Position numbers and translations under genes: made by a program
The notes under the pieces: model-generated
The model's database searches: none
Told to the model about the DNA's origin: nothing
The model's input: the letters and a program-made list of their open reading frames with translations, nothing else
In this document: positions 33,765-40,698 of the stretch, piece by piece
How the letters are laid out: each line of letters begins with the position of its first letter
Position numbering within the stretch: position 1 is the first letter of the stretch
DNA from: Burkholderia ubonensis
Lineage (GTDB): Bacteria > Pseudomonadota > Gammaproteobacteria > Burkholderiales > Burkholderiaceae
Assembly: GCF_001718695.1 (NCBI RefSeq)
Contig: NZ_CP013422.1
Location: forward strand, 1,612,001-1,676,000
Direction of reading: 5' to 3'
DNA length: 64,000 nucleotides

Positions 33765-34118
33765 TCAGCGCACCACGTCGATCCGGTCGGCGTCGACCTT
33801 CACGCGGCCCGACCACTTGCGCTCGAATTCGCCGGTCAGCTTCACTTCGCTCTTGTCGCTGACGGGCTGGCCGCCGGCCCACAGCTTGTCATCGATCTCG
33901 ACGCGGATCGTGCCGGTCGCATCGGCGAATTCATAGTCCTCGCCGCCGACGTGCTTGACGATGCGGCCCTGCAGCTGCACGTGCTGATCGTCCTTGCCGT
34001 TCGCGAGCAGCTCCTTCACGGTGGTGGTCGTCAATGCGGACGGCCCCGTGTATTGCGCGTAGACGGCGGCCGGCAGCGCGGCGAGCGCGATCGTCAGGAT
34101 TCTGGCCAGTTGCTTCAT
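33765..34118 (-). CDS. YgiW/NirD-type periplasmic OB-fold (BOF) protein
   Basis: 117 residues with a signal peptide cleaved near AVYA-QY, then a single OB-fold: VKELLANGKDDQHVQLQGRIVKHVGGEDYEFADATGTIRVEIDDKLW. It matches the YgiW/YdeI stress-tolerance family. It is divergent from a QseBC-like two-component system, the same order as ygiW-qseBC in enterobacteria, with a response-regulator-type box between them. Confidence 0.88.
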   Translation of the reverse strand: MKQLARILTIALAALPAAVYAQYTGPSALTTTTVKELLANGKDDQHVQLQGRIVKHVGGEDYEFADATGTIRVEIDDKLWAGGQPVSDKSEVKLTGEFERKWSGRVKVDADRIDVVR

Positions 34119-34177
34119 GATCTCGTTTCCTTTTCTTCGATGGTGCGCCGCGCCCGGATCGAGCGCGACGGCCAGAG

Positions 34178-34192
34178 CTTACGAAGCGTAAG
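34178..34192. promoter_or_regulatory. Palindrome in the BOF/response-regulator divergent region
   Basis: CTTACG-AAG-CGTAAG, a perfect 6-bp-arm dyad, 60-74 bp upstream of the BOF-gene start. It overlaps a half-site-like TTAAG on its right. Candidate second operator for the response regulator. Confidence 0.45.
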
Positions 34193-34250
34193 ATTAAGCG
34201 CACCTGAAGGCGCGAACCGCGCGACGCGGTCGTGGCGCCGGGCGCCGGCA

Positions 34251-34267
34251 CTTAAGCACGACCTAAG
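34251..34267 (+). promoter_or_regulatory. PmrA/QseB-like response-regulator box
   Basis: CTTAAG-N5-CCTAAG, a direct repeat with the 11-bp period of PmrA/QseB boxes (consensus CTTAAT-N5-CTTAAT), located 62 bp upstream of the response-regulator ATG. It fits positive autoregulation of the two-component operon. Confidence 0.6.
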
Positions 34268-34328
34268 ATACGGGCGCTTATCATGGACACCCCGGGCGCA
34301 TCGCGCCCTGCTGAAGAGATACCAATCC

Positions 34329-34991
34329 ATGCGCGTACTGCTCGTCGAAGACGATCCGCTGATCGGCAGCGGGCTCGAACACGGTCTGAAGCAGGAAGGC
34401 TTCGCGGTCGACTGGGTGAAGGACGGCGACGCCGCATCGCTCGCGCTGCGCACCACCGGCTACGGCCTGCTGCTGCTCGACCTCGGCCTGCCCAACCGCG
34501 ACGGCCTGTCGGTGCTCGCCGCGCTGCGCCGCCGCGACGAGACCCTGCCGGCGATCGTCATCACCGCGCGCGACGGCCTGTCCGACCGCATCGCCGGACT
34601 CGACAGCGGCGCGGACGATTACCTCGTGAAGCCGTTCGCGCTCGAGGAACTGCTCGCGCGCATCCGCGCGGTCAACCGGCGTCACGCCGGGCGCGCGCAG
34701 ACCACGCTCGCGGTCGGCCCGCTGCGGCTCGATCCCGTCAAGCACCTCGTCTGGCTCGACGACGCCGAAGTGACGCTGTCGCCGAAGGAATTCGTGCTGC
34801 TGCACGAGCTGATGCGCGAGCCGGGCGCGGTGATTTCCCGCGAGCAGTTCGAGGAGCGCCTGTACAGCTGGGGCGAGGAAATCGAAAGCAACGCGGTGCA
34901 GGTGCACATCCACAACCTGCGCAAGAAGCTCGGTCACGACATGATCCGCACGGTGCGCGGCGTCGGCTACCGGATCGGTGACGCGGCATGA
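34329..34991 (+). CDS. OmpR-family response regulator, QseB/PmrA-like
   Basis: 220 residues: receiver domain (1-115) with acidic pocket EDD at 7-9 and phosphoacceptor D51 in LLLLDLGLPNRDG, then a winged-helix DNA-binding domain ending in LRKKLGHDMIRTVRGVGYRIG. The sensor kinase starts 24 bp downstream. Synteny with a divergent YgiW-type gene and the box upstream favour a QseB-like role (membrane or metal/cationic stress), which is inference. Confidence 0.9.
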   Translation: MRVLLVEDDPLIGSGLEHGLKQEGFAVDWVKDGDAASLALRTTGYGLLLLDLGLPNRDGLSVLAALRRRDETLPAIVITARDGLSDRIAGLDSGADDYLVKPFALEELLARIRAVNRRHAGRAQTTLAVGPLRLDPVKHLVWLDDAEVTLSPKEFVLLHELMREPGAVISREQFEERLYSWGEEIESNAVQVHIHNLRKKLGHDMIRTVRGVGYRIGDAA

Positions 34992-35015
34992 CGAGCCTGC
35001 GGCGCGCGCTCATTC

Positions 35016-36362
35016 ATGCGCTGGCGCGGCGCATCGCTGCGGCGGCGCCTGCTGTTCTGGTTGCTGCCCGCCGCCTGCGTGATCGGCCTGCTCGCGAGCG
35101 CGGGCACCTACTGGGGCGCGCTGCGCGAACTCGACGACCTGCTCGACGACCAGATGCGCAGCATGACGAAACAAATCGTCGTCGGCCCGAACGGCGAGCT
35201 GTCGTTCAGCGGCGACGCCCGCGGCAAGCACCGCTTCAAGGTCGACGATCCCGACGTGGTGCTGCTGCAGGTGTGGCGCAACGGCACGCTCGTCTATTCG
35301 ACCGACCGCGATTCGACGCTGCCGCCGCCGGCGCAGGCCGGCATCGCGAGCATCGACGTCGCCGGCCAGTCGTGGCGCACCTACGTGACCGAACGCGGCG
35401 GCACGACGATTCGCGTCGCGCAGGCGCGCCACGCGCGCTGGGAAGCGATCGCCGGCATCGCCGTGCATCTGCTGTGGCCGGTGCTGTCGATGCTGCCCGT
35501 GCTGGCGATCGGGCTGTGGTTCGGCATCGGTGCGGGGCTGCGGCCGCTGCGCCTGATCGCCGCCGGCCTCAAGCGCCGCAATGCCAACAATCTCGAACCG
35601 GTGGACGTCGCGTCGATGCCGAACGAGGTGCGGCCGCTCGCCGAAGCGATCAACGACCTGCTCGCCCGCCTGGACCGCTCGTTCACGCTGCAGCGGCATT
35701 TCATCGCCGACGCCGCGCACGAGCTGCGCACGCCGATCATGGGCCTGTCGATCCAGTCGCAGCTGCTGCGGCGCGCGGCGACGCCCGACGAACGCGAGCG
35801 CATCCTCGCGCAGATCCACGCCGGGACGACGCGGCTCGGCCATCTCGCCGAACAGCTGCTCACGCTCGCCCGCATCGAGCCGGACGCGCAGACGGCCGAG
35901 TTCGCGCCGGTCGATCTCGCCGCGCTGTGCCGCGCGGTGGTCGCGGATCGCGCGCGCGTCGCCGATGCGCATCGCGTCGACCTCGGCGCGATCGGCGCGT
36001 CGCCCGTCACGGTCGCCGGCAACGCCGATACCTTGCGCGTGCTGCTGAACAATCTCGTCGACAACGCGATCCGCTATGCGGGCGACGGCGCCTGCATCGA
36101 CGTGAGCACACGCGTCGACGGCGCGACGCCCGTGCTCGAAGTGTCGGACGACGGCCCCGGCATTCCGGAAGCGGAGCGCGCGGACGTGTGGGAGCGGTTC
36201 TATCGCGGCGCCGGCGCGCAGGCGGCGACGTCGTCGGGCAGCGGGCTCGGCCTGTCGATCGTCAAGCGGATCGCCGAGCAGCATCGCGCGACGGTCACGC
36301 TCGGCACGAGCGCGGGCGGCCACGGGCTCACCGTGACGGTGCGCTTCCCGGCCGCGGCATGA
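35016..36362 (+). CDS. Sensor histidine kinase, QseC-like
   Basis: 448 residues. TM1 at about 10-32, a periplasmic region of about 110 residues (LDDLLDDQMRSMTKQIV … VLLQVWRNGTLVYST) of the two-component-sensor N-terminal type, TM2 near 145-172, HAMP linker, H-box FIADAAHELRTP with H235, then N, G1 (DDGPGIP) and G2 (GSGLGLSIV) boxes. It phosphorylates the response regulator encoded just upstream. Another frame remains open from the ATG that overlaps the regulator stop, but all family motifs are in this frame. Confidence 0.9.
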   Translation: MRWRGASLRRRLLFWLLPAACVIGLLASAGTYWGALRELDDLLDDQMRSMTKQIVVGPNGELSFSGDARGKHRFKVDDPDVVLLQVWRNGTLVYSTDRDSTLPPPAQAGIASIDVAGQSWRTYVTERGGTTIRVAQARHARWEAIAGIAVHLLWPVLSMLPVLAIGLWFGIGAGLRPLRLIAAGLKRRNANNLEPVDVASMPNEVRPLAEAINDLLARLDRSFTLQRHFIADAAHELRTPIMGLSIQSQLLRRAATPDERERILAQIHAGTTRLGHLAEQLLTLARIEPDAQTAEFAPVDLAALCRAVVADRARVADAHRVDLGAIGASPVTVAGNADTLRVLLNNLVDNAIRYAGDGACIDVSTRVDGATPVLEVSDDGPGIPEAERADVWERFYRGAGAQAATSSGSGLGLSIVKRIAEQHRATVTLGTSAGGHGLTVTVRFPAAA

Positions 36363-36401
36363 CGAGGCAAGACGAGTCCTGACGCGGGCCGGTCGCGCGG
36401 C

Positions 36402-36475
36402 TTGTCCACAGATTTTGTTGGCAAGCTTGTGGACAACCAGCCGCCAACGACAGCAAGCCATTGATCCGAAAAGAT
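36402..36475 (+). repeat. DnaA-box-like repeat, copy 1 of 9
   Basis: First 9-mer TTGTCCACA and inverted second 9-mer TGTGGACAA are perfectly symmetric, giving GTCCACA/TGTGGAC pairing. The spacer is 17 bp with the conserved TGTTGGCAAGC. The tail CAAGCCATTGATCCGAAAAG is present but the ATCCTGCGC block is replaced. Confidence 0.85.
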
Positions 36476-36823
36476 TTGATCGGTGTGCGCAGCAAACGCG
36501 CCGTCGCGCATGGCTATCGCATGTGATACGCAGCAAAGCGACGTCGCCGCGGACACCGCTGGTAGCCTCGACATCGCGAACCGTGCGGCTCGGCGATACC
36601 GAATTCATTGAAGCGGCAGTTCATGCCGACCCAGCTTCGTCACGCACTCGCCAGCAGTCCGACGTATTTCAACGATGCGATCGAATGGTCGACCGTGACG
36701 TTTCGATCAGCCGCCATCGCGAAACAACAGCTGCCGTCGTTCCGGAAAGTCGCGCCGACGGGCATTTGCACGCCGTGAACCGCCGCGCAGCGGGACACCG
36801 CGCCACACGATCGCCACATGCAC

Positions 36824-36900
36824 TTCTCCACAGAAAATGTTGGCAAGCTTGTGGATATCCTGCGCATCGCGACGCTAAGCCCTTGATCCGACAGACTTTG
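36824..36900 (+). repeat. DnaA-box-like repeat, copy 2 of 9
   Basis: TTCTCCACA, 17-bp spacer (GAAAA variant then TGTTGGCAAGC), TGTGGATAT, then CCTGCGCAT and the tail CTAAGCCCTTGATCCGACAG, close to consensus throughout. Confidence 0.85.
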
Positions 36901-37016
36901 GCACGTGTGATGCAGACGCTGCGCCAGCCGGGCCGCGTTATGCACGGCTTCGCCGCAGTTCGCATCACGATGCCACGCGGCCAGACCCGCGCTGCACGAC
37001 GTGCGCATCGCGGCAC

Positions 37017-37083
37017 TTACACACAGATTTTGTTGGCAAGCTTGTGGATATCCTGCGCAAGCGTTCGCTAAGCCATTGATCGG
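37017..37083 (+). repeat. DnaA-box-like repeat, copy 3 of 9
   Basis: TTACACACA (one mismatch to the E. coli DnaA consensus TTATNCACA), 17-bp spacer, TGTGGATAT, CCTGCGCA and the tail CTAAGCCATTGATC. The end of the tail diverges. Confidence 0.85.
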
Positions 37084-37272
37084 CCGGCGATTCGCGCGCC
37101 ATGTCAACGTTTCGGCACGGCCGTCGCGCCGCACCGGCGACCCCCGTGCGTCCCTTGACGGCCGCACACGCGACGCGTCACGATCACACGACGCCGCGCA
37201 CGTCACGCGTCGGCGCCACGGGCCGGCCGCTCCGCCCGCATTCGACAACGACACATCACTCCGAGGAAGGCC

Positions 37273-37473
37273 ATGGAACATTTCAACGCAGGGCAAATGC
37301 TGGTCGCGCTCGTGCTCGTCGCGATCGTCGTCTATCCGTACGTGCGCATCGTGCGGCGCACGGGCCACTCGGGCTGGTGGATCCTGACGATGTTCGTGCC
37401 GGTGCTGAACTTCATCATGTTGTGGGTCTTCGCGTTCGCACGCTGGCCCGCCACCGACGATCGGCAACGCTAG
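37273..37473 (+). CDS. Small two-helix membrane protein
   Basis: 66 residues from ATG 37273 with AGGAAGG eight bases upstream. Two hydrophobic segments (about 8-24 and 34-56) flank a basic turn RIVRRTGHSGWW; the GHSGWWILTMFVPVLNFIMLWVFAF half recalls DUF805/DUF5684-like small membrane proteins. It lies between repeat copies 3 and 4 and is the only credible gene in that stretch. Function unknown. Confidence 0.75.
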   Translation: MEHFNAGQMLVALVLVAIVVYPYVRIVRRTGHSGWWILTMFVPVLNFIMLWVFAFARWPATDDRQR

Positions 37474-37538
37474 GGCCTGCTCACGCTTATAACGGGCTTG
37501 CGAACCGGCCTGCGCATCGGATGAGCCGGCCGGCCCGC

Positions 37539-37614
37539 TTGTCCACAGATTATGTTGGCAAGCATGTGGACAGCGTGCGCATACCGGCACCAAGCGCTTG
37601 ATCCGAAAGACTTT
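37539..37614 (+). repeat. DnaA-box-like repeat, copy 4 of 9
   Basis: TTGTCCACA and TGTGGACAG keep GTCCACA/TGTGGAC pairing around the 17-bp spacer. The tail CAAGCGCTTGATCCGAAAGA is nearly identical to copy 5. Confidence 0.85.
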
Positions 37615-37663
37615 CTGCGCGGTGCTCCAAATGCGGCACGCGGCGCGCAACGCCGCCTCCCGC

Positions 37664-37740
37664 TTGTCCACAGATTGTGTTGGCAAGCATGTGGATAGCC
37701 TGCGCATACCGCAATCAAGCGCTTGATCCGAAAGACTTTG
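37664..37740 (+). repeat. DnaA-box-like repeat, copy 5 of 9
   Basis: TTGTCCACA, 17-bp spacer, TGTGGATAG, CCTGCGCAT and the tail CAAGCGCTTGATCCGAAAGA. It is the closest relative of copy 4, so these two may stem from a recent local duplication. Confidence 0.85.
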
Positions 37741-37811
37741 TTCCCATCGCTTCGAATCGGGCAGCGCCCGCCGCCGCGGCCGCGTTGCGGCAAGCGCGGC
37801 GGCCGGCCGGC

Positions 37812-37888
37812 TTTTCCACAGATTTTGTTGGCAAGCGTGTGGATATCCTGAGCATGCGTGACGCAAGTGGTTGATCTCACAACGTTTG
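37812..37888 (+). repeat. DnaA-box-like repeat, copy 6 of 9
   Basis: TTTTCCACA, 17-bp spacer, TGTGGATAT, CCTGAGCAT and a diverged tail CAAGTGGTTGATC. It ends about 55 bp from the penA stop codon. Confidence 0.85.
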
Positions 37889-37942
37889 GCTGCCGCGGTC
37901 ACGACTGCGGCAGCGCCTGCCTCGATCGCCGCGCCCCGCCCG

Positions 37943-38836
37943 TCACGCGAATGTCGCGACCGCGATCCGCGCCGCCGCCGCGATCACGTCGTCCCTCCCC
38001 TTCGCATCGGCGCGCGCCTGCGTGTAGTACACGGTCAGCACGATCGGCCCGCGCGCGGGCGGCCAGAGCACGCCGATGTCGTTGATCGTCCCGTAGTCGC
38101 CGGTGCCGGTCTTGTCGCCGACCTGCCATCCCGTCGGCACGCCCGCGCGAATCCGCTTGTCGCCCGTCTTGTTGCCGCGCAGCCATTGCACGTACTGCGC
38201 ACGCTGCGGCGCCGGCAACGCATCGCCGAGCGCCAGTGCGCGCAGGCTCGCCGCCATCGCGGCGGGCGTCGTCGTGTCGCGCGCGTCGCCCGGCAGCGCG
38301 GTATTCAGTTCGGTTTCCCAACGGTCGAGCCGGAACGTATCGTCGCCGATCGAGCGCGCGAACGCGGTCACCGCCGCCGGCCCGCCGAGCAGCTTCATCA
38401 GCAGGTTCGCGGCCGCATTGTCGCTGTACTGGGCCGTCGCCTCGCACAGCTGCGCCACCGTCATCCCGGTGTCGACATGCCGGCCCGACACGGGCGAGGA
38501 GTTGACGAGATCGGCCTGCGCATACGTCACGCGCTGCTGCAGCAAACCGGGATGCTCGACGCTCCGCGCGAGCACCGCCGCGCCGAGCATCGCCTTGAAC
38601 GTGCTGCAGAACGGAAACCGCTCGTCGGCGCGATGCTGCACGCGCCGGCCGGTCGCGGTATCGAGCGCGTACACGCCGAGGCGGCCGCCCGCCGCCCGCT
38701 CGAGCGCGGCGAACGTCGCGGCGGACGCGATGTCGGGTGCGGCGGCCGACGGCGCCGCGCACGCGCCGACGGTCACGACGAGCGGCGCCGTCGCGGCGGC
38801 CAGCAGCAAAGTTCGACGTTGCGAAGAGTAGGTCAT
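37943..38836 (-). CDS. penA: Class A beta-lactamase, Burkholderia Pen type
   Basis: 297 residues. Catalytic motifs: S78-T-F-K81, SDN at 138-140, the omega-loop ETELN with the general-base Glu at 174, and KTG in [12 protein letters not shown] Cys precedes the catalytic Ser and pairs with C131, as in carbapenem-tolerant Pen/KPC-like enzymes. The signal has a twin arginine ([10 protein letters not shown]) and a lipobox-like VGAC ending at C26, consistent with Tat-exported lipoprotein Pen enzymes. It hydrolyses beta-lactams in the periplasm. Divergent from the LysR gene penR, with overlapping promoters between. Which named Pen variant it is cannot be told here. Confidence 0.93.
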   Translation of the reverse strand: MTYSSQRRTLLLAAATAPLVVTVGACAAPSAAAPDIASAATFAALERAAGGRLGVYALDTATGRRVQHRADERFPFCSTFKAMLGAAVLARSVEHPGLLQQRVTYAQADLVNSSPVSGRHVDTGMTVAQLCEATAQYSDNAAANLLMKLLGGPAAVTAFARSIGDDTFRLDRWETELNTALPGDARDTTTPAAMAASLRALALGDALPAPQRAQYVQWLRGNKTGDKRIRAGVPTGWQVGDKTGTGDYGTINDIGVLWPPARGPIVLTVYYTQARADAKGRDDVIAAAARIAVATFA

Positions 38837-38886
38837 GTCGTTTGTCTCGTGGTGAATGGAAGCAGGATGCCGGCCCGGCGACACGC

Positions 38887-38915
38887 AATATCCCGGCTTT
38901 ACGTTTGCCTGACAA
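38887..38915 (-). promoter_or_regulatory. Predicted penA promoter
   Basis: On the minus strand TTGTCA (+ strand 38910-38915) and GATATT (+ strand 38887-38892) are separated by exactly 17 bp and lie about 50 bp upstream of the penA ATG. It overlaps the predicted penR promoter head-on. Confidence 0.5.
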
Positions 38916-38926
38916 GCAACGATAAT
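38898..38926 (+). promoter_or_regulatory. Predicted penR promoter
   Basis: TTTACG (38898-38903) and GATAAT (38921-38926) with a 17-bp spacer, 25 bp upstream of the penR ATG. Overlap with the penA promoter fits LysR-type autorepression coupled to beta-lactamase control. Confidence 0.45.
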
Positions 38927-38950
38927 TGAGCGCTGACAAAAGAATTTCTT

Positions 38951-39841
38951 ATGACAACGCTCCGCCCTCACCTTCCACTGAATGCGTTGCGCGCATTCGA
39001 ATCGTCGGCGCGCCACCTGAACTTCACGCGCGCCGGCCTCGAGCTGAGCGTGACCCAGGCCGCGGTCAGCCAGCAAGTTCGCGCGCTCGAGGAGCGGCTC
39101 GGCTGCATGCTGTTCACGCGCCTGCCGCGCGGGCTCGGGCTCACCGACGAGGGGCGCGCGCTGCTGCCCGTGCTGAGCGACGCGTTCAGCCGCATCGAGA
39201 CGGTGCTCAAGCAGTTCGACGGCGGGCGCTTCCACGAGGTGCTGTCGATCGGGGTCGTCGGCACGTTTGCCCTAGGCTGGCTAATGCCGCGACTGAAGCG
39301 ATTCGGCGACGTCCACCCGTTCGTCGAGCTGCGGCTGCGCACCAACAACAACGTCGTCGACCTGGCGGCCGAGGGGCTCGATTTCGCGATCCGCTTCGGC
39401 GTCGGCAACTGGCCGGCGACGCGCAATGAACGGCTGCTCGATGCGCCGCTCACCGCGCTGTGCACGCCGGAGATCGCCGCGCGCGTCTCGCAGCCCGGCG
39501 ATCTCGCGAACGAAACGCAGCTGCGCTCGTACCGCACCGACGAATGGCTCGGCTGGTTCGCGGCCGCGCAGCTCGAACCGTGGCCGGTCAACGGCCCCGT
39601 GTTCGACTCGTCGCGGCTGATGGTCGAGGCGGCGATGCAGGGCGCGGGCGTCGCGCTCGCGCCGGCCTGCATGTTCACGCGCGAGCTGCAGCTCGGCCTG
39701 CTCGCGCGGCCGTTCGACATCGACGTGCAGGCGGGCGGCTACTGGCTCACGTCGCTGAAATCGAAGCCGCTCACGCCGGCGATGACGCTGTTTCGCGACT
39801 GGATCGTCGCGGAAGCGGCCGACGCCCCGCCGCACGAATGA
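38951..39841 (+). CDS. penR: LysR-type beta-lactamase regulator (AmpR/PenR)
   Basis: 296 residues with the AmpR-type opening [44 protein letters not shown] and effector domain ([26 protein letters not shown]). AmpR-type regulators sense muropeptide intermediates released when beta-lactams disturb the wall and then activate the divergent lactamase gene. Position and sequence fit PenR of Burkholderia. A repeat copy begins 11 bp after its stop. Confidence 0.9.
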   Translation: MTTLRPHLPLNALRAFESSARHLNFTRAGLELSVTQAAVSQQVRALEERLGCMLFTRLPRGLGLTDEGRALLPVLSDAFSRIETVLKQFDGGRFHEVLSIGVVGTFALGWLMPRLKRFGDVHPFVELRLRTNNNVVDLAAEGLDFAIRFGVGNWPATRNERLLDAPLTALCTPEIAARVSQPGDLANETQLRSYRTDEWLGWFAAAQLEPWPVNGPVFDSSRLMVEAAMQGAGVALAPACMFTRELQLGLLARPFDIDVQAGGYWLTSLKSKPLTPAMTLFRDWIVAEAADAPPHE

Positions 39842-39852
39842 GGCACGCGTGT

Positions 39853-39930
39853 TTGTCCACAGAAAATGTTGGCAAGGATGTGGATATCCTGGGCACCCGG
39901 CGCGTAACCCGTTGATCTGGCACGAATTCC
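39853..39930 (+). repeat. DnaA-box-like repeat, copy 7 of 9
   Basis: TTGTCCACA, 17-bp spacer (GAAAA variant as in copy 2), TGTGGATAT, CCTGGGCA and the diverged tail TAACCCGTTGATC. First copy on the far side of penA-penR. Confidence 0.85.
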
Positions 39931-40019
39931 AGGTGCCACGTGCGCATCGCGCATTGGCCGCCACAGGATCGAGGCGAACGCGGCCGATTCCGAACTATGA
40001 GGAATCTATCGCGTGACAC

Positions 40020-40099
40020 TTATCCACAGATTTTGTTGGCAAACCTGTGGATATTCCGCCAAAGTGCCGCGCAAGCCACTGATGCAAAAGGGAATTTGG
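40020..40099 (+). repeat. DnaA-box-like repeat, copy 8 of 9
   Basis: TTATCCACA is a perfect E. coli-type DnaA box, and TATCCACAG/CTGTGGATA pair over 9 bp around the 15-bp remainder of the spacer. The tail is the most diverged (CAAGCCACTGATG). This copy shows the A-T version of the arm covariation. Confidence 0.85.
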
Positions 40100-40205
40100 T
40101 AGATCGCGCGCCGCAGGTCAACGATGCGACATCGATTGGCACCTGTGCGTCACCTGTGCGGTGCCCGTTTCACGACCGTCCGACAAGTGTCCGATCGTGA
40201 GCCGG

Positions 40206-40285
40206 TTCTCCACAGATTTTGTTGGCAAGCTTGTGGATATCCTGCGCATCCGCCCCCTAACTCATTGAGCGCACGGGAATTTGTA
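40206..40285 (+). repeat. DnaA-box-like repeat, copy 9 of 9
   Basis: TTCTCCACA, 17-bp spacer with TGTTGGCAAGC, TGTGGATAT and CCTGCGCAT match consensus; the tail reads CTAACTCATTGAGC. It ends about 60 bp before the stop of the small coiled protein gene on the other strand. Confidence 0.85.
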
Positions 40286-40348
40286 TGCACGGCGCTGGAT
40301 CGGGCAGCGCCGGCGCGGGCAGCAACGCACGCGCCGGCACCGTCCGCG

Positions 40349-40600
40349 TCAATGCCGGTCGAGACCGCTGCGCAGGTCGCGCGCCTTGTTGCGCAGCGCC
40401 TCGTAGCCGGAGCGCGCATGCTCGGGCAGATCCGGGTCGCCGATCAGCGCACCCAGGGTTTCGATCAGGCTGTAGAGAATGCCTTTCGCCGCGCCGACGG
40501 CGATGCGCTGCGATTCGATCGACTCGTGCAGGTGGTTGACCGCCGCTTCGAGATGCTCGAGCTTCTGCTCGCCGTCGTCGGGCCGCTTGTCCGTGGTCAT
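40349..40600 (-). CDS. Small soluble helical protein of unknown function
   Basis: 83 residues from MTTDKRPDDGEQKLEHLEAAVNHLHESI. Heptad-like spacing between about 12 and 40 suggests a short coiled coil; no membrane or signal segment. GGAGG lies 8 bp before ATG 40600; an in-frame ATG six codons earlier is possible. Well-biased codons support coding. Upstream of it on the same strand is the glucosidase gene terminus. Confidence 0.7.
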   Translation of the reverse strand: MTTDKRPDDGEQKLEHLEAAVNHLHESIESQRIAVGAAKGILYSLIETLGALIGDPDLPEHARSGYEALRNKARDLRSGLDRH

Positions 40601-40698
40601 CTTGGATGCCTCCGCCATAGTTAAAGGGTCATGTCGCGATTCTATGCCGCTGCGCGCGTATGTGGCACGACCTGGCTCAACGACGCGCCGCCCGGCCG

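Larger units (their letters stand above)
36363..37272. other. Gene-poor region carrying three copies of the DnaA-box-like repeat
   Basis: About 900 bp with no supported gene. A long minus-strand open frame crosses it, but it is produced by the repeats and lacks a start site or family signature. Repeat copies lie at 36402-36475, 36824-36900 and 37017-37083. The sequence between them is unrelated from gap to gap. Confidence 0.6.

Noticed and set aside
34988..36382. An open frame starting exactly at the response-regulator stop (ATGA) and overlapping the kinase
   Set aside because: Its translation is Arg/Ala-rich with no kinase motifs; the frame from 35016 has all H, N and G boxes.
36640..37902. 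A 420-codon minus-strand open frame running through six repeat copies, with repeated peptides such as ACQHNLWTS
   Set aside because: The frame stays open because the repeats contain few stops on that strand; it has no start context or family signature, and the same repeat peptide appears in all three frames in other copies.
36402..40285. The repeats as a CRISPR array
   Set aside because: Units are about 65-80 bp, diverged, and separated by 50 to 2000 bp including whole genes; there are no uniform spacers and no cas genes.
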